DNA from: Acidimicrobiales bacterium
GTDB taxonomy: Bacteria > Actinomycetota > Acidimicrobiia > Acidimicrobiales > JANYDT01
Direction of reading: 5' to 3'
DNA length: 5,068 bases
Assembly (NCBI GenBank): GCA_025358985.1
Contig: JANYHQ010000740.1
Coordinates: forward strand, 1 to 5,068
Below the pieces are notes generated by a model that did no database searches, was not told the DNA's origin, and was given only the letters and a program-made list of their open reading frames with translations. A program made the translations under genes and the position numbers. Of this stretch, positions 1 through 5,068 are shown piece after piece (the first letter of the stretch is position 1; each line of letters opens with the position of its first letter).

Positions 1-516
1 GGCGCTACAGACAAGGTAAGAGCCGACCAACAGTCAGCCACGGGTTACGTGGTGGACGCGAAGTTGTACACGATGAACAAGCCACTCGACGTCGACCGTG
101 ACGGCATCGCGTGCGAACCAGAGGCTGCCGCCTTCCAACCACTGGCGCCGTCCCTTCCATCGGCTGAGCCCTCAACCGCGCCCCCTCCGGCCGAACCGGC
201 TGCGAAGATAGCCGCCACATCCCCCAGCCCACCACCGGTCACGGCGCCACCAACCACGCCGCTGTCGCCTACCGCCCCGCCCCAGCCAGTGGCAAGCCCA
301 CCGTCGCCGACCACGCCGGGGCCCGTACTGCCGCGATTCCACAACTGCGCAGAGCTGAACGCCGTCTACCTCCACGGAGTTGGCCGCAGTGGCGCCGTCG
401 ACCGCACCTCGGGCTCCCAGTTCGTCACCACGTTTCTGGTAGACGATGCGCTCTACCTCGCTCAACCGGGCACGCTCGATCGCGACAACGATGGCATCGC
501 CTGCGAGAAACTCTGA
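1..516 (+). CDS. Excalibur-domain protein with two modules and a proline-rich linker (5' end missing)
   Basis: Seen: the frame is open from base 1 to the TGA at 514-516. The first 39 codons (1-117) end in LDVDRDGIACE and the last module (about 337-513) reads FHNCAELNAVYLHGVGRSGA and later TLDRDNDGIACEKL. Both carry the DxDxDGxxCE signature of the Excalibur family, an extracellular calcium-binding-like motif with a conserved Cys pair (NC near the start, ACE at the end). Between them lies a linker of about 72 residues, roughly one third proline, rich in Ala, Thr and Ser, typical of wall-spanning or surface proteins. The GTG at 49 is an internal codon, not the start: module 1 aligns with module 2 without gaps from codon 1, so the N-terminus, the first Cys and any signal peptide lie left of the window. 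Calcium binding and surface location are family-level inferences. The exact role is unknown. The gene is convergent with the ABC genes. Confidence 0.85.
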   Translation, partial: GATDKVRADQQSATGYVVDAKLYTMNKPLDVDRDGIACEPEAAAFQPLAPSLPSAEPSTAPPPAEPAAKIAATSPSPPPVTAPPTTPLSPTAPPQPVASPPSPTTPGPVLPRFHNCAELNAVYLHGVGRSGAVDRTSGSQFVTTFLVDDALYLAQPGTLDRDNDGIACEKL

Positions 517-548
517 ACGGCCGCACATTGACCATCATGAGTCCTGCC

Positions 549-555
549 AAAGGAG
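549..555 (+). promoter_or_regulatory. Strong Shine-Dalgarno sequence AAAGGAG without a recognised gene
   Basis: AAAGGAG lies six bases before the ATG at 562, an excellent match in sequence and spacing to an actinobacterial ribosome binding site. It is a better site than any in front of the large genes here. It is the only reason to consider the short frame that follows. A chance occurrence is possible, because a 7-base purine run is not rare. Confidence 0.4.
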
Positions 556-561
556 ATCTCG

Positions 562-642
562 ATGTCGTGGTGGGTCGCGCGTGTGGCGATGAGCTTGGTC
601 GGTCCGTTCACCGGTCGTTGCGCTCGGGGGCTGAATGTCTGA
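562..642 (+). CDS. Possible 26-residue small protein behind a strong ribosome binding site
   Basis: Seen: the ATG at 562 follows AAAGGAG by six bases and the frame ends at the TGA at 640-642. The product starts MSWWVARVAMSLVGPFTG and ends RCARGLNV: a hydrophobic, Trp-rich N-terminal half and a short basic tail. This could be a small membrane-associated peptide or a leader peptide. No family is recognised. It lies 45 bases after the Excalibur gene on the same strand, so it could share that transcript. The next short frame starts inside its last codons (ATG at 635), an overlap seen in coupled genes. It may equally be a chance frame, since 26 codons without a stop is common in GC-rich DNA. Confidence 0.25.
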   Translation: MSWWVARVAMSLVGPFTGRCARGLNV

Positions 643-727
643 CGAAGCAATTGACGAACGGACGCTCAGGAACTCAAGCCCGTCAATGGTTCCGTCTTCC
701 TGTTGGTGCGGCGCCGCTCGGCCATGA
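635..727 (+). CDS. Possible 30-residue small frame overlapping the previous one
   Basis: Seen: the ATG at 635 overlaps the stop of the preceding small frame by eight bases, and the frame ends with the TGA at 725-727. The product begins MSDEAIDERTLRN (acidic, soluble) and ends with a Ser/Pro/Cys-rich part containing SSCWCGAARP. A run of G (about 626-630) sits just upstream but is only a weak ribosome binding site. The acidic front followed by a Ser/Cys-rich back loosely resembles the plan of modified-peptide precursors, but the front part is short for a leader, no modification enzyme is present and no family is recognised. It is most likely a chance frame unless the upstream frame is shown to be real. 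Confidence 0.12.
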   Translation: MSDEAIDERTLRNSSPSMVPSSCWCGAARP

Positions 728-750
728 AGCGAGAACGTCTCCGGTGTTTT

Positions 751-2562
751 TCAGTGGTAGGCCGCGGCCTGGATGGCGTAGAGCTCGGCGTATGTGGCGC
801 CTCGCGCAATTAGCTCTTGGTGACTGCCTACCTCGACCACCTTGGTGCCCGAGAGCACGATGATGAGGTCGGCCATGCGGACGGTAGAAAAGCGATGTGA
901 GACAAGCACGGTGACCCGCCCGGCCTGCGAGGCAATCCGCGCTTGCTCGGCGAAGCGTTCGAAGAGAGCGTGTTCGGTCTCGGCATCGAGAGCGGAGGTC
1001 GGTTCGTCGAGCACAACGAGAAGTGGATCTTCACGTACCAGCCCGCGCGCCAATGCCACCTTCTGCCATTGCCCACCCGACAGGTCCACGCCACCCGGCC
1101 AGCTTGGACCAAGTTGGGTCGAGAGGCCTTCGGGCAATCGATCAATCACGTCCACTGCGCCGGCACGCGTGACCGCGCCGGTCACCGCAACGGCATCATC
1201 GACGCGAGGAAGATCGCCGAGCCCAATCGATCCCTGTGCAGGTAATTCGAAACGAACGAAGTCTTGGAAGGCACCAGCCATCCGCTCCCGCCAAGCCGGC
1301 GCGTTGATGGTGGCAAGGTCGGTGTCGTCGATGAGGATGCGACCTTCGGTCGGTTCGTAGAGTTTGGCCAGAAGCTTCACCAGCGTCGACTTGCCCGCCC
1401 CGTTCTCTCCTACGATGGCCACCACGCAGCCAGCTGGCAGCCGAACGTCGACGTGTTCGAGAACAAGGGGCTGATCGACGCCTGGGTAGGCGAACGACAC
1501 GTTCTCCAAGGTGATGCCGTCGTGGAGTTTTTCGGGCGGCACCTGGTTGGCGTTGCCACGCCGCCGCTCGACGAGTTCCTCCAACCACAGCAGTCGCTGC
1601 GACCCTTGGACGAAGAAGCCCCACGTGTTGACTTCCGTTGCGGCGAGGCCGATGTACGCAGTGAGCCGGGCACCTGCGGCGACCACGATGAGTGCGCCCG
1701 AAGCGTCAGTTGCTCCCCGAACAGAAAGAACCACTGCCGCGACGAACGCCGCCGCAAACACCGACCACGCCGCGGTCTGGGCCAAGCCAGACCGGATGCG
1801 CATACGCCGCACGGGGCGCTCGAAGTCATCCCAGGCCTTTGCCCGGGCGGCGGCCACGGCGTCGATAGCACCAGCGACGCGCAGCTCCTTGGCCGACGGC
1901 GCTTCGGTGTGGAGCACGAAGAGGTGGCGGGCCAAGCGACGGTTGGCGGCCTCGCCTTCCCACACCGCCGATACCCGCCGACCGACCCCGGAAGCAACCG
2001 CCACCGGAGGTAACGCTGCAATACCGAGCAAGATCAACGCAGGGTGGACCGACGCCAGTACGCCGATCACAACGATGAGGCGCATGACGATGCCGAGGGA
2101 ACCAAACAACGACAAGAAGATGTGGTCGAGGGTGAAGACCTGATCGCGCAACATGGCCAACCGATCGAGCACGTCGGGTCGTTCGTGCTGTTCAATGCCA
2201 ACAGTGGTGGCTTGTAGCCGGGCCACATGCGTTTCCAGCGCAACACCGAGGCGCTGGCGAAAGCGCTGATGCAACCGATCGGCTCCGCTGCGCAGCACCC
2301 AACCGCCGACACACGAAAAAGCGATTCCACCACCGGCGATCAGCAGCATCGTCCGATCGGGTCGGCCCGGCGTACGAAGGCCCTTAGCGATGAGGCCGAG
2401 CCACAGCGCAACAAGCGCATCGGGCAAGGCTCCGACCACGGTGGTGCCCAAGGAGATCCACAACAGCGCAGGCTCGAATCGAAAGCCCAGGCGCAGGATG
2501 TGGAGGATGGCGCGGCGCTGCGATGGCAGCTGAGCCAGGACGTCATGAGTGGTGTTACTCAC
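751..2562 (-). CDS. ABC exporter half-transporter, second subunit (membrane domain + ATPase, 603 aa)
   Basis: Seen: an N-terminal membrane domain with hydrophobic segments near residues 33-58, 71-90, 148-172, 174-192, 262-281 and 287-305, then an ATPase domain. The ATPase has Walker A GENGAGKST (385-393), Q-loop Gln433 in FQDFVRFEL, signature LSGGQ (494-498), Walker B VVLDEP with catalytic Glu520, D-loop SALD and switch His556. All ATP-site residues are consensus. Length and domain order fit type IV (ABCB-like) exporters, which use ATP to move lipids, peptides or small molecules out of the cytoplasm. The GTG start at 2562 is chosen because it overlaps the stop of the preceding gene (GTGA) and follows GAGGTGG by four bases. 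The partner is very probably the upstream half-transporter. The substrate is not evident: no peptidase domain or substrate gene is visible. No convincing terminator follows the stop. Confidence 0.95.
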   Translation of the reverse strand: MSNTTHDVLAQLPSQRRAILHILRLGFRFEPALLWISLGTTVVGALPDALVALWLGLIAKGLRTPGRPDRTMLLIAGGGIAFSCVGGWVLRSGADRLHQRFRQRLGVALETHVARLQATTVGIEQHERPDVLDRLAMLRDQVFTLDHIFLSLFGSLGIVMRLIVVIGVLASVHPALILLGIAALPPVAVASGVGRRVSAVWEGEAANRRLARHLFVLHTEAPSAKELRVAGAIDAVAAARAKAWDDFERPVRRMRIRSGLAQTAAWSVFAAAFVAAVVLSVRGATDASGALIVVAAGARLTAYIGLAATEVNTWGFFVQGSQRLLWLEELVERRRGNANQVPPEKLHDGITLENVSFAYPGVDQPLVLEHVDVRLPAGCVVAIVGENGAGKSTLVKLLAKLYEPTEGRILIDDTDLATINAPAWRERMAGAFQDFVRFELPAQGSIGLGDLPRVDDAVAVTGAVTRAGAVDVIDRLPEGLSTQLGPSWPGGVDLSGGQWQKVALARGLVREDPLLVVLDEPTSALDAETEHALFERFAEQARIASQAGRVTVLVSHRFSTVRMADLIIVLSGTKVVEVGSHQELIARGATYAELYAIQAAAYH

Positions 2563-4430
2563 TCGACCACCTCTGCGTCTTCGAGCACGAGTTCCATGTC
2601 GTCGATGTCTGCTGCGTGCTCATCGTCGTTGAAGCGGGAGGCTTGCAGGTCGAACATCACCTTGTAGCGACCGGCTTGGGCCATCAGCTCGTGATGCGAT
2701 CCCTGCTCCACAACGACGCCGTCCTCGATCACGACGATGCAATCGGCGTGGCGTACCGTGGAGAAGCGGTGCGAGATGAGGATCGTGGTGCAACCGGCGG
2801 TGGCGGCCAGTAGGCGTTCGAAGATGGCCGCCTCACCGCGCACGTCCAGTTGGGCTGTCGGCTCATCGAGGATCACGACACCCGCACCGAGGTGCACTGC
2901 GGCCAAGGCCCGCGCCAGCGCAACCCGCTGCCACTGCCCACCCGACAGGTCCGTGCCGCCCGGCTGCGCTTTGGACAGGGGCTGATCGAACTGCGCCAGC
3001 CCACCGGCACCGGCGATTTCGAGGATGCGTCCGAGCTCGGCGTCATCGATCGCCGCTCCGTCGAGTACAACGTTGCGGCGCAATGACAGCTCGAAGCGTA
3101 CGAAGTCCTGGAACACGACACTGACCCGTTTGCGCCACGCTGCGACGTCCAACGATTTGAGGTCCTGACCGTCGATGGTGATGGCGCCGGACGTGGGGTC
3201 GTAGAGCCGGCACAGCAACTTGACGAGCGTTGTTTTGCCGACGCCGTTGCGTCCGACAATGGCCAGCGACTTCCCGGCCGGGACGGTGAGGTTGAGGTGG
3301 CGGTAGACCGGCGCGCCACCGCTTGGGTAGGTGAAGCCCACATCTTCGAATCGAATCGATGCGGTTGGTAGCCCGACCGCCGACCCGGTGCTGGCGTGCG
3401 TGTCGAGCGCCCCTTCAGCGGCCATACGGGCCGCTAGGCGTTCGACGACGAGGATCGGCTGCGCTGCGCCTTCCAACGCCCATGCGAAGCCACCTACCGC
3501 CAGCGCGCTGGCCCCGAGTAGCGCCTGGGCGCCGACGACGAGGTGACCGAGCGTGATGTGACCGTTGATGGCCGACGACACCAGCGGCACCAGCACCATG
3601 GCATGCGCTACGCCCAGCACGGCGAACACTGTCCACAACGACCGTTGCCGCAACCGCATCGACTTCCACTGCAGATCCACCAGGCGGCGGCGGCGAGAGG
3701 CGAAACGCTCAACGGTCCACTCACCCAGCCCGAACACCCGCAGCTCCTTCGCCGGTTGCGCTTCCACCGCAAGGCGGTAGGCGTAGTCGGCGTGACGCTG
3801 TTCCGCCATCACTTCAGGATCGGTGCGGTTCGACCACACCGAGCTCTCCCGCAGCAGCCAGTGCGTCGATAGCCACGCACCCCCGATGACGAACGGCGCC
3901 CACCACAACACTGTGCCCAGCACGATCGTCTGCGCTATCCCGCCGCCCAACTCGACCATCCCAGCAGAGATGAAGCCGAGCGCCACCGACAACGGCGGCC
4001 CCGTGATGCCAAGGTCGAAGTCGCGGCCCATGGTCAGCTCATCGGCCAGCCCCGGCCGTTCCAAGTGACTGATGCCGGGAGGATCGGAACACGCCGCAGT
4101 CAGCGACGACTGCAACCAGCCCGATGTCTGATCACCGAGGATCGCCCCGACTTGCGTGTGGATCGGCGACAACATACTGAGCAAGGCAAACGATCCACCC
4201 ACCAGCACCAACGACCCGCCCGCCGGCCGACCGTCAGCGATGGCCGATACCAGCGAACCCAGGCCCAACGTCAACCCGGCGGGCAGCAGCGACCGGAGCA
4301 CAACCAGTCCCCACCACACCGCAGCCAGCAGCGGACTCGCCGCCCACGTGGCGCGCCCCAAAGCCAGCGGTGCCCAGTTCTCCAACCACCGGCCTCGGTG
4401 AACTTGTGTGGCTGTACCCATATCGCTCAT
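2559..4430 (-). CDS. ABC exporter half-transporter, first subunit (membrane domain + ATPase, acidic tail, 623 aa)
   Basis: Seen: membrane segments near residues 31-52, 72-90, 143-166, 166-190, 265-287 and 293-316, then an ATPase domain with Walker A GRNGVGKTT (393-401), Q-loop Gln441 in FQDFVRFEL, signature LSGGQ (495-499), Walker B VVILDEP with Glu523, D-loop AQLD where the usual form is SALD, and switch His554. The domain plan is that of an ABCB-like exporter half. The motif AKELRVFGL before the fifth membrane segment is matched by AKELRVAG in the partner. Unlike the partner it ends with a 23-residue acidic tail (601-623, 11 Asp/Glu). The ATG at 4430 is taken as start; a second ATG three codons on (4421) is possible, and neither has a clear ribosome binding site, so the mRNA may have a short leader. 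It is the first gene of the exporter pair, about 210 bases after the phosphatase gene. The substrate is unknown. Confidence 0.95.
   Translation of the reverse strand: MSDMGTATQVHRGRWLENWAPLALGRATWAASPLLAAVWWGLVVLRSLLPAGLTLGLGSLVSAIADGRPAGGSLVLVGGSFALLSMLSPIHTQVGAILGDQTSGWLQSSLTAACSDPPGISHLERPGLADELTMGRDFDLGITGPPLSVALGFISAGMVELGGGIAQTIVLGTVLWWAPFVIGGAWLSTHWLLRESSVWSNRTDPEVMAEQRHADYAYRLAVEAQPAKELRVFGLGEWTVERFASRRRRLVDLQWKSMRLRQRSLWTVFAVLGVAHAMVLVPLVSSAINGHITLGHLVVGAQALLGASALAVGGFAWALEGAAQPILVVERLAARMAAEGALDTHASTGSAVGLPTASIRFEDVGFTYPSGGAPVYRHLNLTVPAGKSLAIVGRNGVGKTTLVKLLCRLYDPTSGAITIDGQDLKSLDVAAWRKRVSVVFQDFVRFELSLRRNVVLDGAAIDDAELGRILEIAGAGGLAQFDQPLSKAQPGGTDLSGGQWQRVALARALAAVHLGAGVVILDEPTAQLDVRGEAAIFERLLAATAGCTTILISHRFSTVRHADCIVVIEDGVVVEQGSHHELMAQAGRYKVMFDLQASRFNDDEHAADIDDMELVLEDAEVVE
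2567..2573 (-). promoter_or_regulatory. Ribosome binding site for the second ABC gene, inside the end of the first
   Basis: On the minus strand GAGGTGG lies four bases before the GTG start at 2562. It is encoded by the Glu-Val-Val codons just before the stop of the upstream ABC gene. It fixes the GTG as the start and, with the 4-base GTGA overlap, points to translational coupling of the two subunits. Confidence 0.7.
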
Positions 4431-4453
4431 CTTGGGGTGTGTTCTCTACTCTC

Positions 4454-4482
4454 GCTATACGGGTTCTCGTTCACTCCGTCCC
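4454..4482 (-). promoter_or_regulatory. Weak candidate promoter for the ABC exporter operon
   Basis: On the minus strand TATAGC (4459-4454) resembles a -10 box. A 17-base spacer separates it from GGGACG (4482-4477), which shares only the GAC core with TTGACA. Transcription would begin about 16 bases before the ATG at 4430, consistent with the lack of a clear ribosome binding site. The match is poor and rests largely on position. Confidence 0.2.
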
Positions 4483-4490
4483 GGCGGGAC
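4478..4490. repeat. Inverted repeat GTCCC-GGC-GGGAC, possible operator
   Basis: A perfect 5-base inverted repeat with a 3-base centre lies about 50 bases upstream of the exporter start. One arm overlaps the candidate -35 box. Such a site could bind a dimeric repressor or form a small RNA hairpin. In GC-rich DNA a repeat this short can arise by chance. Confidence 0.3.
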
Positions 4491-4510
4491 TTTCTGCACT
4501 AGGTCATCCG

Positions 4511-4642
4511 TCAGCGCCAACCTAGGCGGGTGGACGCCCGGGGCTGGGCGCTGAGCATCGCCGCGGCGGTCGCTTCCGGGACCGAGCCGAGCCCGATGCG
4601 CGAGCTCGGACGAACCGTCCTCAGCCGCGTGCTTGAACCCAT
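4511..4642 (-). CDS. Doubtful 43-residue small frame starting on the phosphatase stop codon
   Basis: Seen: an ATG at 4642-4640 overlaps the phosphatase TGA by one base (TGATG), the junction typical of reinitiation, and the frame ends with the TGA at 4513-4511. The product starts MGSSTRLRTVRPSSRIG and ends in ASTRLGWR. It is basic (Arg-rich) and has no recognised motif. There is no distinct ribosome binding site. The TGATG junction is the only support, and a chance frame is the simpler reading. Confidence 0.12.
   Translation of the reverse strand: MGSSTRLRTVRPSSRIGLGSVPEATAAAMLSAQPRASTRLGWR
4587..4609. repeat. Inverted repeat CCGAGC / GCTCGG downstream of the phosphatase gene
   Basis: CCGAGC (4587-4592) pairs with GCTCGG (4604-4609), with a further CG/CG pair inside after one mismatch, giving a compact hairpin about 35 bases past the phosphatase stop. 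No T-run follows on either strand, so it is not a standard intrinsic terminator. It might stabilise the mRNA 3' end or be a chance GC-rich fold. Confidence 0.25.
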
Positions 4643-5068
4643 CACTCGACGGTGGTGACGCTCGGAGAGCCAAGTGATTGGACAAGATCACCGTGCAAAT
4701 AATCGTTCGAGTAAACCCCGCCGCCAGGATCGCCGGACTCGGAACCTTCTCGATCCGTGAACTTCCCTCCGGACTCTTGCACGAGCAGAATCCATGGTGT
4801 GTGGTCCCACAAATGATATCCCTCGGCAACAAACCCATCGATCTCCCCGCGGACCAGTTCAACGAGCGGGAGCGGGCTCCAAGGGGCAACACCGCAACCT
4901 GCCGGTAGGCGAGACCTGGTTGCCTCCGGCGCGCAGGCAACCAGACAACCATCAAGGTCACGGGTAGCTGACACTCGAAGCACCCTCGGGCGGGTTTGCT
5001 CCGTGGGCCAAACAGCTTCGAACGCGCCTTCACCTCGCTGTGCCCACCAGCGCAAGCCCAGCGCAGGA
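4642..5068 (-). CDS. Inositol-monophosphatase / histidinol-phosphatase family enzyme (C-terminal part, 5' end missing)
   Basis: Seen: the frame is open through the right edge; the first visible codons read PALGLRWWAQRGEGAF and the stop is the TGA at 4644-4642. PAL..RWWA.RG.GAF matches the strand after the active site in actinobacterial HisN-type enzymes. Downstream GEIDGFVAEGYHLWDHTPW is followed by ILLVQESGGKFTD: the WD of the second metal-binding motif and the E-x-GG-x-x-TD motif of the family. SNDYLHGDLVQSL is the usual C-terminal helix. About 141 residues are present of roughly 260 expected, so the GEE and DPIDGT metal sites lie outside the window. The family removes phosphate from histidinol phosphate, inositol phosphates or similar esters using Mg2+ in the cytoplasm. 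HisN is the best guess from the RWWA motif, but substrate cannot be settled without the N-terminal half. The TTG at 5055 is an internal Leu codon, not a start. Confidence 0.85.
   Translation of the reverse strand, partial: PALGLRWWAQRGEGAFEAVWPTEQTRPRVLRVSATRDLDGCLVACAPEATRSRLPAGCGVAPWSPLPLVELVRGEIDGFVAEGYHLWDHTPWILLVQESGGKFTDREGSESGDPGGGVYSNDYLHGDLVQSLGSPSVTTVE

Noticed and set aside
708..717. Palindrome GCGGCGCCGC
   Set aside because: It is a perfect 10-base palindrome without a loop and with no nearby start or promoter. Such GC palindromes are expected by chance in this composition.
729..750. Hairpin GAGA-ACG-TCTC followed by a T-run as terminator of the Excalibur gene
   Set aside because: The stem has only four base pairs and is separated from the five Ts by five other bases, so it is too weak to call as an intrinsic terminator.
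528..863. Longer plus-strand frame from a TTG through the convergent gap
   Set aside because: It runs over 110 bases into the 3' end of the ABC gene in another frame, has no recognisable motif and no good ribosome binding site, and would compete with the better placed ATG at 562.
1264..2143. Long plus-strand open frames inside the ABC genes
   Set aside because: They lie opposite a complete ABC exporter with all motifs intact, and their Arg/Pro/His-rich composition is that of antisense reading in GC-rich DNA.
4455..5033. 192-codon minus-strand frame overlapping the phosphatase
   Set aside because: Another frame over the same bases carries the clear phosphatase motifs (RWWA, WDHTPW, ESGGKFTD). 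This one is Arg/Pro-rich with no motif.
1..5068. tRNA, rRNA, CRISPR array, insertion sequence or transposon ends
   Set aside because: Read on both strands, no spaced direct repeats, transposase motifs, terminal inverted repeats or cloverleaf-like segments were seen.

Overview
The window reads as high-GC bacterial DNA (clearly above 60% by eye), with G/C-ending codons and GTG starts. An Excalibur-type secreted or surface protein with a long Pro/Ala/Thr linker and a WWA-RG-GAF phosphatase of the actinobacterial HisN style both suggest an actinomycete or acidimicrobial actinobacterium. This placement is an inference; there is no rRNA or other decisive marker.

Layout. Bases 1-516 (+) hold the 3' part of a gene running in from the left edge. 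Its product has two Excalibur-like modules (DxDxDGIACE) joined by a proline-rich linker. Bases 517-750 separate this gene from a convergent gene pair. They hold no recognised gene, but a near-ideal Shine-Dalgarno sequence precedes a 26-codon reading frame, which is followed by an overlapping 30-codon frame. Bases 751-4430 (-) hold two full-size ABC exporter half-transporters (623 and 603 aa). They overlap by 4 bases (GTGA), so they very probably form one translationally coupled operon and one heterodimeric exporter. Bases 4431-4641 separate the exporter genes from the gene upstream and carry two inverted repeats and a weak candidate promoter. Bases 4642-5068 (-) hold the C-terminal half of an inositol-monophosphatase / histidinol-phosphatase family enzyme whose 5' part lies beyond the right edge.

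How the genes relate. The two ABC genes clearly work together: both have a membrane domain followed by an ATPase domain, they share unusual loop sequences (FQDFVRFEL, LSGGQWQ, AKELRV), and they are coupled. The substrate cannot be read from this window. The phosphatase is co-oriented and upstream but separated by about 210 bases with a possible promoter, so a shared function is not supported. The Excalibur gene is convergent and independent.

No clear new biological system is visible. The most useful leads are the paired small frames with the strong ribosome binding site at 549-727, the inverted repeat overlapping the candidate exporter promoter, and an exporter pair in which both ATPase subunits keep a full set of catalytic motifs.
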